Below, piece after piece: positions 39,301-52,409 of a stretch of DNA of 64,000 nucleotides (its first letter is position 1; the number at the start of each line of letters is the position of its first letter). A program made the translations under genes and the position numbers. The stretch is taken from positions 90,884,707 through 90,948,706 of the forward strand of contig CP136067.1 in assembly GCA_032622095.1 (NCBI GenBank). Reading direction: 5' to 3'. The DNA comes from Siphonodentalium dalli. Its lineage: Eukaryota; Mollusca; Scaphopoda; Gadilida; Siphonodentaliidae. The notes under the pieces are model-generated. The model made no database searches. It saw only the letters and a program-made list of their open reading frames with translations, and was not told the origin of the DNA.

Positions 39301-41936
39301 CTATATATTATCCATATACCGACGGTTTTAGACTATATTTCTACTAATAATGCTATTAAATGAACGACAATTAAGAGAAATGAACTATGAATGCATATAT
39401 GAAGTCAATATGTATACACGCGTCCACATAGCAGGCTTTTTCCAGACCAATGTTTGATACCCCCGTATAAAATAGAGCGTTTTGAGAAGAATATGTGAAA
39501 TTAATATGCACATGTGTTCACATAGTAGGTCTTATCGTCATATGAAACTGCCACGTAGTACATGCTTTGTTTCCTCTGTATAACAGACTAAATATATAGG
39601 ATGTACAATACATATAATTGGTGAAAAGAATACATGAAGTATTTATGCATTAGTCTACACCATATGGGCTCTTTATTGTCTCCATGTAATGGAGATTTTA
39701 GACTAAATTTCTTCTAATAATGCTATAAATGAACGATAATAAAGAGAAATGAACGATTAAAGAATACATCAAGTAAATATGTATACACGCATCCACATAG
39801 TAGGTCTTTTCCAGACCAATGTTTTGATGCCTCTGTATTAACAGAGAGCTTGGAGTATATATGAATGAACGGTAAGGAATATGTGAAATTAATATAGACA
39901 TGTGTTCGCATAGTAGCCCTATCGGGGGCATGTTTCCTTAAATGGTAGCAATAATGAAAATTTACACTGTGTATTACAAACCACTCAAGGCTTCAGAAAT
40001 ATTACTAATTTTTGTGTTGTGATCAGTTGTCTCGCTTGTTTAGCTGTGATACATGATTCAATAATTTCATTTACCGCCAATAAAGCAGTATTGACTGGTA
40101 TTGACGCATTATTTTCTCAATATAACGGCGAGTTTAGATTCCTACTAATAATGCTATAAATTAACGACAATAAAGAGAAATCGAAGATTAAAGAGTACAT
40201 CGAATAAATGTGTATACACGCGTTCCGCTCGTATGCCTTTTCCAGACCAATGGTTGATAACCCCCTACATAATAGAGCGTTTTGATAAGAACATGTGTCC
40301 ACATAGTAGGCCTTTCGTGACATGAGACTGTCACTTGGTACAGACTGTCACTTGGTACATGCTTTGTTTCCTCTGTATAACAGCCTATCTTGATGGGAGT
40401 TATAATACATATAATTGATGAAAATAATGCATGAAGTAAGTATTTATACACTAGTCTACATAATATGGGCTCTTTAGTTTCTCCATTTAATGGAGATTTT
40501 AGAGTAATAATATGAATGAACTATGACTAGAATACATCGAAGAACCAGACACCAATGCCATACTCCTACCATCCATGGAGCAATTAATATACATGATATA
40601 AGACATAAAATACAACAGACAGTATCGTGTGCAACCGCTAAGGTATCATATGAATGAACCGTCATACACAATGATGTTACAACCAAAACTGCCTTATGGA
40701 CGAAATACTGGAACTGATTATACATTTGATACACGACATGTCATTCCACTCTATACATGGTCAGTTAGATATCTTGCGAAAGTGACGTGCACCTTTAAGG
40801 TATGTGACCAAAATGTGTTGTATTGTATTTTATATATATGACCATTTCTGCAGTAAATAACGACACATCATTACTAGTGGGACTATGTGTGAAGCTCTTT
40901 GAATTAAATGAGCTTACTATGGTGGACATGTTTAACCAGATACGTTTTTCAAATAAGAAAATGTTGGGATTTAAATTGAAGCTTAATTGGCCCTTCAAGC
41001 TTTCCAAATCAAGGTTATGGCGTGAAACAACCTGGAGAGAAAGATTTTATTTAGTTACTAATGTGGGTTCAAATAGAAACACATGGCGAAGGCCATGATT
41101 CGAGCCTGTATGGCGCTTCATAGCCCAATAAAGGCGCGGCGATGGGTGTGGTTAACTTTAATATGTCATGTGTAGACCAGAAGCCACGAGGAACCCATTG
41201 CTGTCCATGTCTGTACCCCATATATACTGCTATATGCAGTCGACCTACCCAGGACCTCAGTTTCTCCTTTCCTGTATGGCTATTCCAAACCCATTTAGTG
41301 CAATGCGTTTGAAAATATACAGAGCGTTATTAAGAAGGATCGCTGATGAGTATAATATAACCAATATTTAGTCAAAATTTTAAGAAAACCCATTATTGAA
41401 ACATTGCGTTTGATAGTGTAGGGATTTGACCATATAATGGTTATCAGTGAAGTGATGACATGTGCACTAAATTACCTCAGTCAGTAAAGGCTAGTTCAGA
41501 CCATATGAGAACCACACTCACCACCCATGCCTATACCCAAACAAACACCATGGCAACAGCGAAACACTACGAAGCTTCTCCCCACACGGACACTGTTGTC
41601 TTCCATGGATAATTTCTGATCCCATGTTGAGACCAAATTTCAGCCAAAGGGATCCCGTGGTTTCTGAGAAAATTATATTACAATTATGTACGGATGACGG
41701 ACGAAGCGTGATTGGTTTTAGTTTCCACACAGATGTGTACCAACACGTTTTGAGACTGATATAGATGAAGTGTCCCTTTTATTATTGTTACGATGTGAAG
41801 TTGGCTAGTTCATACCCGTAGTATCAGTTTCACTGGCCAGTGTCACTTAGAAACAATATTACGGATCATTGTCACATACAAAGGTCTTCAAAGGGAAGTC
41901 TATAATATGAGTAATATTTTCGCGGGCTTTTAAAGT

Positions 41937-41993
<57 letters not shown>

Positions 41994-43360
41994 GGTGTGG
42001 CTTCACATTAGCAAAGATGTCCCAGGGAACATGCACACCATGAAAGGAGGAAATATTAATAATCAAGGATGTATTCTAAATACAGGGGGAGGGGGTAATT
42101 TAATTTGTTACAGTCAATGGAGCGATTAGGAATGAATAAATTATGGAAAACAAGATGTGAAGAGGCCTATATGACATCTGTAGAGCGTGCTACCTATATG
42201 ACATCTGTAGAGCGTGCTAACGGATTTAGTCATAGAAAGAGTAATATCCAAGATGGATGCCTCGTTCAAATTCTATAGAGCCCATCTGGAGGTGCTACTA
42301 AACAAGGAATTTTTTCAAAAACTTGGAGATGAAAGTGGATATTCGAAGATTATGAGGGATTAGAAGTTGTAAGAAAAGAAGAGCGAATAAAAACAGGAAG
42401 TGGTAGATAAAAAAGAGGGATAAAAAAAAGATAACAAAGAAAAAATTATAAATAAATAGAGGATATCCACCCTTTTTCAGTGGATATGAGTTATATCTCA
42501 TGAGTGATGACAAAACATTGAATTTCCACGATATGATCAAATAATAAGCATGTGATACAACGTTTAGCCGATGGGTGTGGAGTCAGCCGGTAGGTTTCAC
42601 GAGGGATTGCGTCAGATTCCAATGACTCAGGCGTTGCGCCGGAAGTAGGGATTGCGCCAGATTCCAATGACTCAGGCATTGCGCCAGAAGTAGGGATTGC
42701 GTCAGATTCGAATGACAGGCATTGCAGGAGGCAGTGTTTCTTATGGGCTGGATCTTATTTTAGGGTTTAGGAGACATGTGTAGACCACTCAATATCCCCT
42801 CAGGTGTAGTGTGGAACCCTTAGAAGTGGCAGTGGGTTAGATATATTAAAAGACAGTTAATTTTAATTTAATTTTAAATTATTTTTGAATTTTAGAAAAA
42901 GTTGAAGTTTTTTAAGTTTTTCATATTTTTTTAATTTATGAATTTTTTTTCTGTTTTTCATTTTTGTTTCTTTTTGAAAAGTTTTTTAAGTTTTTTGAAA
43001 TTTTTGAGTATTTTGAAGTTTTTAAACTTTTTTGAAATTTTTTGAGATTTTTGAAGTTTTTGAAATTTTATAAATTTTTGAAGTTTTTGAAATTTTTGAA
43101 GTTTTTGAAATTTTTGAAATTTTGGAAGTTTTTGAAATTTTTGAAGTTTTGAATTTTTTGAAGTTTTCAATGCGAGTGTCACTTTAACATTATCCCATTG
43201 GATATAACCAACGGGTCATGTCCGGACATGCACAACCGGCATACAAATATACCATGATGCAATGCGTGGGCGGAGAATATAGGTCAAACTCCAACGGTAG
43301 TACTGCAGAGAATGTAGGTCAAACTGTCTAGACTGCCACCAAACAGGCGGGGTATCATCA
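36341..43360 (-). repeat. right arm of the giant palindrome
   Basis: Reverse complement of 29304-36312. All short open frames in the left arm recur here on the opposite strand, mostly with identical products; exceptions such as FEERIWL versus FEKRIWL and MYVPHIY versus MSVPHIY show single substitutions. Outside the arms (before 29304 and after 43360) the flanks are unrelated. Confidence 0.95.
36494..36778 (+). CDS. small ORF beside the palindrome centre with a partial zinc-finger motif (right copy)
   Basis: Identical product to the 35875-36159 frame, pointing the other way. The two copies diverge from the palindrome centre, with GC-rich central sequence and about 150 bp of shared leader between each and the spacer. 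Function is unknown and coding status is doubtful. Confidence 0.3.
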   Translation: MCRNILSTNYNLQRHKKSKDGGMSGTPSNNDIFSRYEDTEYDLDCISYIRIILDRITPCRYALLALHKFPRCIMTLSDAFMTIIETHQGSSSVF

Positions 43361-44270
43361 CATAACACATGATGGTTCCGGGTCGGGCCAAAATGCGAGG
43401 GAGTCGTCTTAAAGTTTAGCAATACATCAGCCATAATTAGCAGATGAGATAACTCGAAGATTAAAACCCATGAATTGTTGTAAACATTCCTATATTCTAG
43501 GGAGGCCACTTGTCTTCTGTGTCAGTTCTAATTTCTAATTTCATTAGTTGCAAGTGCCAGCATGGTATTTCACTGTCGGGGATATAGCTAACATGTGGCC
43601 ATACTGTAGGTACTCAATGGTTCTATAGACCAATGTGGCCATTGTGGCGAATGCCAGAGTAGCCAGCAATGATAAAGCACACATGTTTCCATAGATTTTC
43701 ATTACCACTAAAACGCTGATGGTGTAGAAATACAGGGGAAAACCCCCGGATTTAATGGGAACATGTGCCATGAATATTTTGTGTGGGATATATTCCGCTG
43801 TATGTTCTCTCTCTGACACTTTCCCCACACTGACAGTATGTACACGATCACTTCATCTTATACACACAACCGACTTACATATACGAAATCCCAGACAAGT
43901 CCTCCCAGACGAGGGGGCTAGAGCCCACCGACAAGGGTAGCCCCCCCTCGTGCACCCACTGGCACCACCCCTGAGAACAGTGATTCAATCCTGTTTAGTT
44001 TGACACACTTCTAGTCAAATGACCCAATCTGTCGTTTTGACTAACCATTGCTTAGTCGATATAACTACCATCACCCATTCTAATTTTGAATACTTTTCTG
44101 CTTTAGTAATTATGTCTAACTCAATTTACTCATCCTGGGGAAATGTTTTTGACAAACCTAAGTTAACTAGAGATGTGACTGTCCCAATGCAACTAAGGAT
44201 ACCCACTGAGTTTTTGAAACACTAAGATGTTTCACACTTCAGTAGGCATTTAGTTAAAAATAATAAAATA
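43361..44270. other. no supported gene
   Basis: Non-repetitive by eye apart from GGGGGCTAGAGCCC-type short palindromes around 43,913-43,950. Short frames here (43216-43509, 43544-43828, 44019-44225) have no recognisable content. Confidence 0.45.
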
Positions 44271-44945
44271 ACAAATTCACATTGCAGGTGCACAATCCTA
44301 ACCCTAACTATAAACCTATTGACCAAAAATGTAGGAATAAAAGCTCGGACAAAATTATGCATGTTGCGAAAATGTTTTGAGTCGAAAAAGGGGAATCACT
44401 CCCCCAAAACAGTCGGACAGACGTCATAATCACAGGTGCACAGGTTCTCATGGTACTAATTATATGTGCCCAGTTTCAAAAACATTGACCTAACGATGTA
44501 GGAATAAAAGCTCGGACAATATTATGCATGTTGCGAAAATGTTCTAAGTCGAAAAAGGGGAATAACTCCAACAGTCGGACAAACGTCATAATTGCAGGTG
44601 CACAGATTCCTATGGTTCTAAATATCTGTACCATGTTTGAACAAAATGACCTACGAATGTAGGAACAAAAGCTCGGACAAAATTGTACATGTTGCGAAAG
44701 TTTTCAAAGTGGACAAAGGGGGATAACTCCACAAAAAAATCCGACAGACGTCATAATCGCAGGTGCACAGGTTCGCACGGTGTCTGTGTCAAGTTTCACG
44801 GAAAATTATAAAAAACGACTGAGAAATACTCCGGCCAAATGTGTGTCCACGGACTACGGACGGACGACGGACGACGGATGGGCGGATGGACATGCTGATT
44901 CCAGTATCCCCCCCCCACAACTTCGTTGCGGGGTATACTAATATT
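44270..44945. repeat. three tandem ~165-bp units with a CGGACGGACGACGG tail
   Basis: Units near 44,330, 44,505 and 44,660 share TGTAGGAA.AAAAGCTCGGAC, AAATT.T.CATGTTGCGAAA, GGGGAATAACTCC and CAGACGTCATAATCGCAGG. They are followed by ACTCCGGCCAAATGTGTG, a GGACGACGGACGACGGAT tract and CCACAACTTCGTTGCGGGGT. This is a familiar kind of marine-invertebrate interspersed repeat; I cannot assign a class. Confidence 0.7.
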
Positions 44946-45658
44946 GACACACATGTTTCCTCAATGAACCATAATTTGTCGCCATAATGCTCACTTCTCA
45001 TTGTCACTCAAGTTATATGTGTTGAGTTAATCATGGCCAATCACTCTCCCGAAAATGTCGCCACGGTGTTGAGTGTTGTGCATATCGCATAACAATATTC
45101 TGCATGTAGTCTACTCTGGGAAAAATATACTCACCAAAGACATGGCAACTTTCCAGCTCTTTTTATATGTTCATACCCAATCGAGACAAACTTGTTTAAA
45201 TTCTGCCTCAAACGAAATAGACAGACAAGCCGTGCTCTGTACTGTTCCATGCTGTTTTAAATTATATAACTTGATCTTTCACCTATGTGGAAATTGAAGT
45301 TTTCAATGCAATACCCCAGACATAAACACAACACGGTATTCTTCAGTGCAAACAATTGGGTACCAATTGTCAGTACGACCGAAATAATATTCCAGTCGAG
45401 TATACATCGATATCTGCAACAACTAAAATCTGGTACAATCATATTCAAAATGATCATTGCATCTCCGTATAAGTTGTAAGTTCAAAATGCTAATAGGGAT
45501 CCGATATTTCCAGATAAGTTTATATGAACAATACTGTTAATAATGGAGCAACTAAAGAACAATTATAAAAACGGAGAGAATTTATGCACTAAAATGTTGC
45601 TATTTTTAAAATAACGAACAAACTCACCCCCCTACTTATATAATGATGTTTCAAAAAA

Positions 45659-45850
45659 GTATATCGTACGAGTGGATATGACACGAGATCAGATGATCTT
45701 ATTGTACCCTTCTGCAACTCTGTTACTTATCTGAAATCCTTTCTTCCACACACAATCAATCTTTGGAACGAGCTAAACCAGAAGCGAGGAAATGTGAAAC
45801 ACTCTCATACTTCAAAACGGTTTTGCATAGTGGTCACTAAGAGCGCCATC
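45659..45850 (+). pseudogene. remnant of the C-terminal end of a LINE reverse transcriptase
   Basis: The plus frame reads YDTRSDDLIVPFCNSVTYL, then SFLPHTINLWNELNQK, the 'R..DL..P.......SF.PRTI..WN.L' region that follows the RT domain in Jockey/CR1-type elements, and then fades. No RT core precedes it. It is a short, old fragment. Confidence 0.55.
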
Positions 45851-47404
45851 GATATTTGGAATATAATACGCGTATACGAGAGGAAGTCAGATACACCATT
45901 GCCGATTAAGGCTGGACTGCTGTAATTTAAACCATGATCTTTGCAGCAATCGTTTGAATTAATAGTTGGGTATGTATGTCTGGTGCCGAAGAAACATAAA
46001 AACATTCACGGATTAATATAACAACAATCCTGTCGAAATTCCTCCCTTCGGGGCCCAAGCTTCTGGTACAATGTACTAATCCCACTGGATCCACGGCGAT
46101 AATAAACAGTTCGAATTTTGGGTTTTTGGACGATAATAAATTTCGTTGAGCTGATTAATAAGAGTCACAACAGTAAATCCTGGAAACTGACCAGGATCGC
46201 CACATACCGCTTGGAATCGTCACAAAACACTGACAACTAAGACTATTTATGCCAGTTCAATTTATTTTATAATAATATTAAGTTGTGGAATTAATTTGTG
46301 GAAATTTTAAACCTACATGTACACAATGCGATCACGTCGCATGATACAGTATAGACTGCTAGCTATGATTGTCGGTGATCCATGATCGCTGCTATTCGTG
46401 ATCGTATAAAACTATAGTGGGATATCGACAACAGTGCCATCAGCGTGTTGAGTATATTATAGCGCTGGCTATTCCTCGCCACTCAGGTTTTCTATGCCGA
46501 CTGGGTCAACGTGAATCACACACCCGTACAAATCGCAACGGTGTTGAGTGTTTTGCATAAAGTGATGTGAACCACTCCAGTAGGGTGATCAAATATAAAT
46601 GGAGTAGTAATTTTTACAAATATATCCAAATTGACAACACACACCGTCATTCTTATATATTAATACATGCAGTGACTCTCGATGACGAAATCGTTTGCGT
46701 TATGTTTATCGCCAATAGATGCGTCCCGAATCGAGTAGTAGATATTTAAAATTGAGCGTAGTCCAGGCGATGTTTTCTATGGAGTGGTGCGGTCGATTTT
46801 TGGCGATGTTGGTAGAATGCTACATTCCTCCAGTTGGCATAGTCCATGGATACTAGCTGATCAGTTTCCGCTCACGAACAAGTACATAATATGTCTTTAA
46901 TGCAAACGTTCTACGAAATATAGGTATATAGATACACTGTTGGAACACATAATTAACTTGACGCCACAATGTGATGGTAATTTTGCTGCCATAAAATTTA
47001 GCTATAAACATTTTTAATTATACTTATATTTCCTTAAAATGAAATTGATGTAAATTAACGAAATTTCCTTTAACAATTCCACAAGTAATACGATGTGTGT
47101 TATCACGTATTGTTAACGACCAATCTATGTGTAGTATGATTCGGCTTTAGAATTATACGACAATATTTCATTGTTTTGGAAAACAAGGTTTGATGAAACT
47201 CCTAAAAAATGGACAAGACAATTAGTGAAATTACACATGGCAATTGTACATTGGTCAAATTGAGGTTACACACCATTAAAATACTCATTAAACTATGACC
47301 ATTATTCAGGTATTCATATTATAGGTATTTGATATTGTTAATACTGCCCGATTCATCCAATAAATCAAATATATTAATTCATCTAAGGCAAACATGCAGC
47401 ATAT

Positions 47405-47882
47405 TCATTTACACCATTTTTTCGTCTTGTCCGAAAAAACTCTAACCTGAAATCCGTCAATCTCGATAGATGATGGAATTTCGACGCAATCCTGGATTTG
47501 CAAATATCGGGTCCCAGTTTCAACATCAGGATTTCCCTCGTTTGTACCTTTTATCAGCAATTTTGCCATATTTGGAAAGTGTGTCAATGAAAATGCTGTC
47601 TTCGATATCAATGGGCGCATCTTTCACTGTCACAAATGTAGCACGTATTTCAGAGTCACGCAAAGAAACATCAAATCCATTTAATTTGAGCCCCGATGCA
47701 ATTATAACATTTTTTGCTTGGTCTTTACTTACTGTTATATAGCAATAATCCTCTGTTATTTGAATACCGCGAACATCAATAACCGAAGTCAGCCCAGTAA
47801 GAACATCCGTGTGCGTGAACTTTCCAAGTCGACGACCCCGGTTGAAAAACGCTGTTAACTGACGTTTCCTCTGCTCGGACAT
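47405..47882 (-). pseudogene. frameshifted LINE ORF1 / Gag-like (RRM plus zinc-knuckle type) remnant
   Basis: The minus frame from 47882 starts MSEQRKRQLTAFFNRG. It continues with VLTGLTSVIDVRGIQITEDY, VSLRDSEIRATFVTVKDAP and DIEDSIFIDTLSKYGKIAD, then leaves the frame at KRYKRGKS. A frame displaced by one carries the continuation GNPDVETGTRYLQIQD, IPSSIEIDGFQVRVFSDKTKK and a lone Cys before the stop. This order (a nucleic-acid-binding fold, '.L..YG.I...', 'ETG.RYLQI', 'IP..I.I.G..V.V', then CCHC) is that of ORF1/Gag-like ZCCHC proteins of retroelements. A frameshift near 47,535 and loss of the zinc knuckle make it a pseudogene. Confidence 0.6.
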
Positions 47883-47999
47883 GTTGCAATGTTACTTGTA
47901 TATATAATAATCACATGTATCCCACAAACAGCGTTAACACAATATAGATTATCTACTTGTTGCATCCATTATATTCAAATTTTCGTCCATCGATGTAAA

Positions 48000-50070
48000 C
48001 ACCGTCTTTACTGTCCGCCATACCGGAAAGTGGTTAATAGTAATTAAGTGGCCCCGTATAGGCCTACTTGTTTCATAGATGCAAGGCTCACGTGTAAGTG
48101 TGTACAACGTATTTTACATTTTACGAAAGAAACAACTATACTTATACTATTTCTTTCAAAGACAACCACTTGGAATTCATATGTTTACGGTTTCTGCACG
48201 ACCAAATAAGCGGAGGTCACTTCGCGAGATCAAACGAATAGTTCGTATTGACTTGAAATTATGTAAACATTGTGATCAAATATATATATGTCACATTATA
48301 TATCTCTTTCAATTGTCAGTCGTGTAGCGTTCAGAAAAAAACAGCATATACACCCTCTTTGTCTCGTAGCTGAAGCATTGGACCTAGAACAAATTGTTGA
48401 GAGGCTGTTTTTGGTGTCATGTTTTCGGGCAGAATCTGGGGAACAACATATCCAAAATCCGCTTTGGGGGAAAGTTTCTAGAGCGTTTTGAAAACAATGT
48501 CCTATCTTTGGTTTTTACACTTGAATGGCATTTAAATTTAAGTTATACAGATGGCAGGAACATGCAACATAAACAAAATTATTATTGTTGTCATGACATA
48601 CCTGTGTCATTTCGTGTAAAATTCGATTGTCAAAATTCAAAATGGCGACCGAAAGTGGTAAAATTTGACAATTTTCGCTAAATTTCACCAGATATTATCA
48701 ATTTAAAAGAAATTTGGTTTAAATGGCCATTTGCACCACAGTAAATGATGTCTAATCCGAATTCGATAATAATGAGCTATGTGCCGATAATTTGTTCCTA
48801 TTGTGTCCCAAAAATGGAGGCGAAAATTGCCCAAGCAACCAAACTAGTATCGAAATAGACCCAATGAGTTTGGGGATCCCCGAATAGTTCACATTATATA
48901 CGCATATACATAGTACGTATATACCCATAAATTGCCCATTTTGTTGTTCTTTCTGGTGTCTGCGGAAATTACACCTGAACATTATACCATTTCAAGATTA
49001 GACAATTAGAAAAATAAAACGTTTGTTTATTAAGCTAACTATATTTAATGTGCCAACGAAAGTAATGTTTCATCATAGTACTGCATTTAAATTTTCCGTA
49101 AATACCACCCTTTTCGCGAAAGAAATATTAAAACATTTAATTTAAGTATTCCGACATGATGAGGTGTAACGGTTTCCCAAACACATCTGATTCCAAGAAA
49201 TATTTATTCTAGATTTATTTTAAATTGTCAGCCGAAATTAACGCGTATTTACACGACAAACTGCGTAGCCATTTGTCCATGCTGACAATAGAATGAATAG
49301 GTTGCATTGTTCATCATCGACTCTTTCTTGATGAAATTGTCATATGTTATTTCTGACGATATTTCCGTGTTAATTTCACCTGAATGTTACCTCGTTTTGG
49401 AACAATTTTGGAAGAACGTGCCACTCAAAGCACCTTTCTCCGCCCGTGGTCGGTGGCGGTCGCATCCCGATTGTACCCCGACTGCAATATCAACCACTTC
49501 CGGTGACAACGCGAAAGCATCATCTACACATGCAGTTGTTTTCATAACAGCGTTGTCATGTGGAGTTGATAAAATACAACTACAAAGTAGGCTCATTGTT
49601 GTAGCAATTTTAGCGAACTACTACTTCCTTGAAAGAAACTACAACGTAGCATCCAAATCGATATAGAATAAACACTTAATGTACCTGTCACCAAAACAAA
49701 TACTACAATGTTCCCTGTTGAATTGTATGTTTTCATATCTGCCAAACAGCGTGCTATTATTTTCCTTTCGTAGTCACGTGATAGTGACCCAATCGCACCA
49801 TTTATTCCCCCGATTTCGTTGTAAATTGTACAACCTTATTCCTGCAAATTAACACATATATAAGCCATACAACTAGTTTAGATGGTATCTATACCATTAC
49901 CGCTTGATGTTATATCAAAAGAACACAAATTAAAGGATCCGGGTTATTGTCATAAAATAAAATAGCATTTTCTCCACCAAAAACAATGGCAAAAGTTGTT
50001 TCAGTCGAGGCTATGACATCGGCATATCGATTTGTGCAATATCTGAGCTTGTGATCGTCCCATGTCCACT
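48000..50070. other. no supported gene
   Basis: Short frames such as 49307-49666 (119 codons) show no known motif and no homologous copy in the window. Around 48,640 there is an AAAATGGCGACCGAAAG word of the type common in promoters, without a gene beside it. Confidence 0.45.
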
Positions 50071-50076
50071 AATGTA

Positions 50077-50472
50077 ACCCTTTACCCAACAGAAGGGCCC
50101 TGTGCCAATGCATTCTCTTATATATGCTAGTCGACCATAGGTCGCCTCGTATATATAAGATAATGCATTAGCTTAACACATTACAAATTATAAAATTGTT
50201 AAAGAATGTAAGAAAAAATGGTAAAAAGTGTTTAAAAAAGATTTTTTTTAGGCCAATGCATTCTCTTATATATGCGAGGCGACCTATGGTCGACTCGCAT
50301 ATATAAGAGAATGCATTGGCACAGGGCATAACTGTAACCATCACAATGTGGTCAATGAGCCGGTTCCAATGATATCCATATTTGTATGGTTCTATTGAGA
50401 CAGACCGAAGATATTTTAGGCTGTTGAAGCTTTATTTGGCCGGTTTTGGCCGGTTTGTTGGGTAAAGGGTTA
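50077..50472. mobile_element. nested foldback/MITE element with TAACCCTTTACCCAACA termini
   Basis: The outer inverted repeat is TAACCCTTTACCCAACA at 50077-50093 and its complement at 50456-50472. Inside lies a second inverted repeat, GCCCTGTGCCAATGCATTC onward at 50099-50129 and its complement at 50297-50327. Each inner arm also folds on itself (AATGCATTCTCTTATATATGC, then GTCGACCATAGGTCGCCTCG, then TATATAAGA-AATGCATT). No transposase is present. Confidence 0.75.
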
Positions 50473-51325
50473 ATACGTGGCAATTATTTCTCTCGGTGGG
50501 AATACTTTACCGTTGTCAACCCTTAATATGCTTGTCCAGTGTTTCCTCTCTTTTTACGAGCGTATAGTACCGTTGTCTGTTGGAACAGGCTGTTTGCGAC
50601 ATTGTCCGACATATATATGGCTATTCGGTGACTCGTCTCTGAAATCAGCCTTTCGTTTCGCAGAGTTACAAATGACGATGTTACTTCTCCTGTCTTTCGT
50701 CATTGATATATATTGTGAGCTGACGTTCGATATTGTTTTAATTGATCCGTTAACCGCTGCCACCAATTTATGTAACCGGGGAGTGGAGGGGATTTCCACA
50801 TCTATGTTTCTCTGTGTACAATGTCAAATAGAGGAATCAGATTTTGCATGATTACCCAGTCCTCAATGATGTGTGGAAAGTCAATGAGTTTGTTAAAGAA
50901 TTAATCATTTATTATATATGTATCTGACAATATTGATATGTATCGGGGTGAGTAATGATTCTATAAATAAAAATATAATCAATTGAGATTGCCAGCTTCC
51001 TAGTACAGTACCAATCAGAAGAAGTGGTATATTGAGGCGCGCCTTTATTGGGATATTGAGCGTGCTTAATTTGGCAAAAAAGGCGCGATTATAGCGCAAT
51101 ACCAAAAATATGTTCCGCTTATTATTGTGACATTGAACGCAAAATATTGGATACTAAGCGCGCTAAATTGCATGCAGACCCGATAGTGTTATATTTATAT
51201 TAGATAAATACTGTGCATGTAGGGTACATATATAATTTACAACTATAATTATATACACATCTAAAACATTGTCTCTATTTATGCATAATTGGCGGTGAAT
51301 TTGACTTAAATGTCACAATTTTGAG

Positions 51326-51376
51326 CGAGTCGACCATAGGTCGCCTCGCCTATATAAGAGAATGCATTGGCCTAAC
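51326..51376. repeat. solo arm of the 50.1-50.3 kb hairpin element
   Basis: GCGAGTCGACCATAGGTCGC is followed by CTCGCCTATATAAGAG and AATGCATTGGCC. The rest of the element is missing, so this is a partial copy in the orientation of the right arm. From 51,380 to 52,206 no gene is seen; 51,590-51,650 is an A/T-rich run. Confidence 0.7.
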
Positions 51377-52206
51377 TATTTTTCATCATTTGTTATTATT
51401 TTTTACAATTTTTTACAATTTTAATAATTGTTTTTTATATTCTTTAACAGGCTTATTTTGTAGGTTTAGGGCCAGGGAATATTACGTTTTTCATGGGCAT
51501 CAAAATTATTACTATGAATACTTGGTGATAGTTTTGAGTTATAACATGCCCTATAGCATGCTTAAGCATACTAAAAAAAAATTCAACCAATAAAAAAAAT
51601 CTAAATTTTTTTAAAATTTATTTTTTTATTTTTATTTATTTTTAGGGCCGATTTTACAGAACGTAAATTAGGGCGGATGAGATCGGCCCGTGGCACTCAA
51701 AGGGTTAATATTATGAGTTTATGAGCGCGTTCTCTTACGGAGAGGAGGGACATATTATATCCAAGGAATTTCGTTCACTAGAGGGCACGCAGTGCGTTCC
51801 CTTAAAATTCACTTGCTGCGTTCCATCGCGAGAATGCGTTGCCTTACTGGGTAGACACTGGTTCCTTGCTCTTGGAGGGCACGTAATGCAACTATAACCA
51901 AGCGCGCAGTAATTTCACGAACCGGAAGTTAAGCACTCGGGTCGTGACGTCGCCGGTAAACATGTAATGAAATGACGCGACGTCAAACGAAAGGTGAAAA
52001 AGTCACTTCGCTACAATACCGACATTCAGAAAATCTGACAATAAAATGGTTCGGCTGTATACCCTGCGCCATCCAGCATGTACTGCTCTAACCAAGTGTG
52101 TATGATACCGTCATTTGGAACTTTTGAGACAGGAATGCCTTGGCTGCACACCCAGCACCGCCCGTCATGTAGTAGCAAGTTGATTAAGTTTGTATGATGC
52201 CGTCAT

Positions 52207-52409
52207 TCAGAACATCTGGCAGAGGAATGGTTTGGCTACCGTTCCAAAGCCGTCCTTCATATAGTAAGCTGATCCAGTGTGTACGATGACCAAGAACTCA
52301 TGTGTGTCTGGCTCATCTGCTTTCCAGTCAGCGAAAGGTAGCGGCTGGCCATCGTGGGTGTACATGATATCATTTTCGCTAGGTCTGTGGCCATCGACGA
52401 AGAGAGCTT
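52207..52409 (-). CDS. C-type-lectin-like domain, terminal exon (paralogue of 26961-27169)
   Basis: After a minus-strand acceptor (CTGCATTTCAG) the exon encodes ALFVDGHRPSENDIMYTHDG, LPFADWKADEPDTHEFLVIV and YYMKDGFGTVAKPFLCQMF. The pattern DG....Y..W..DEPD...FLV.V...Y.KD......PFLC is the second half of a C-type lectin domain, with WKADEPD standing where long-loop ligand and Ca contacts are made. The first codon is split exactly as in the paralogue. The open frame upstream to 52443 crosses the acceptor and is intron. The preceding exons were not identified. Confidence 0.7.

Noticed and set aside
31283-41371. Many mirrored short frames in the palindrome arms
   Set aside because: Identity between arms is DNA-level duplication, not protein conservation, and most lie in tandem repeats.
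49307-49666. 119-codon plus-strand frame as a gene
   Set aside because: No motif, no homologue in the window, and no promoter or splice context.
50477-50851. 124-codon plus frame and the overlapping 81-codon minus frame
   Set aside because: Both are open by chance at this length; neither has a recognisable domain.
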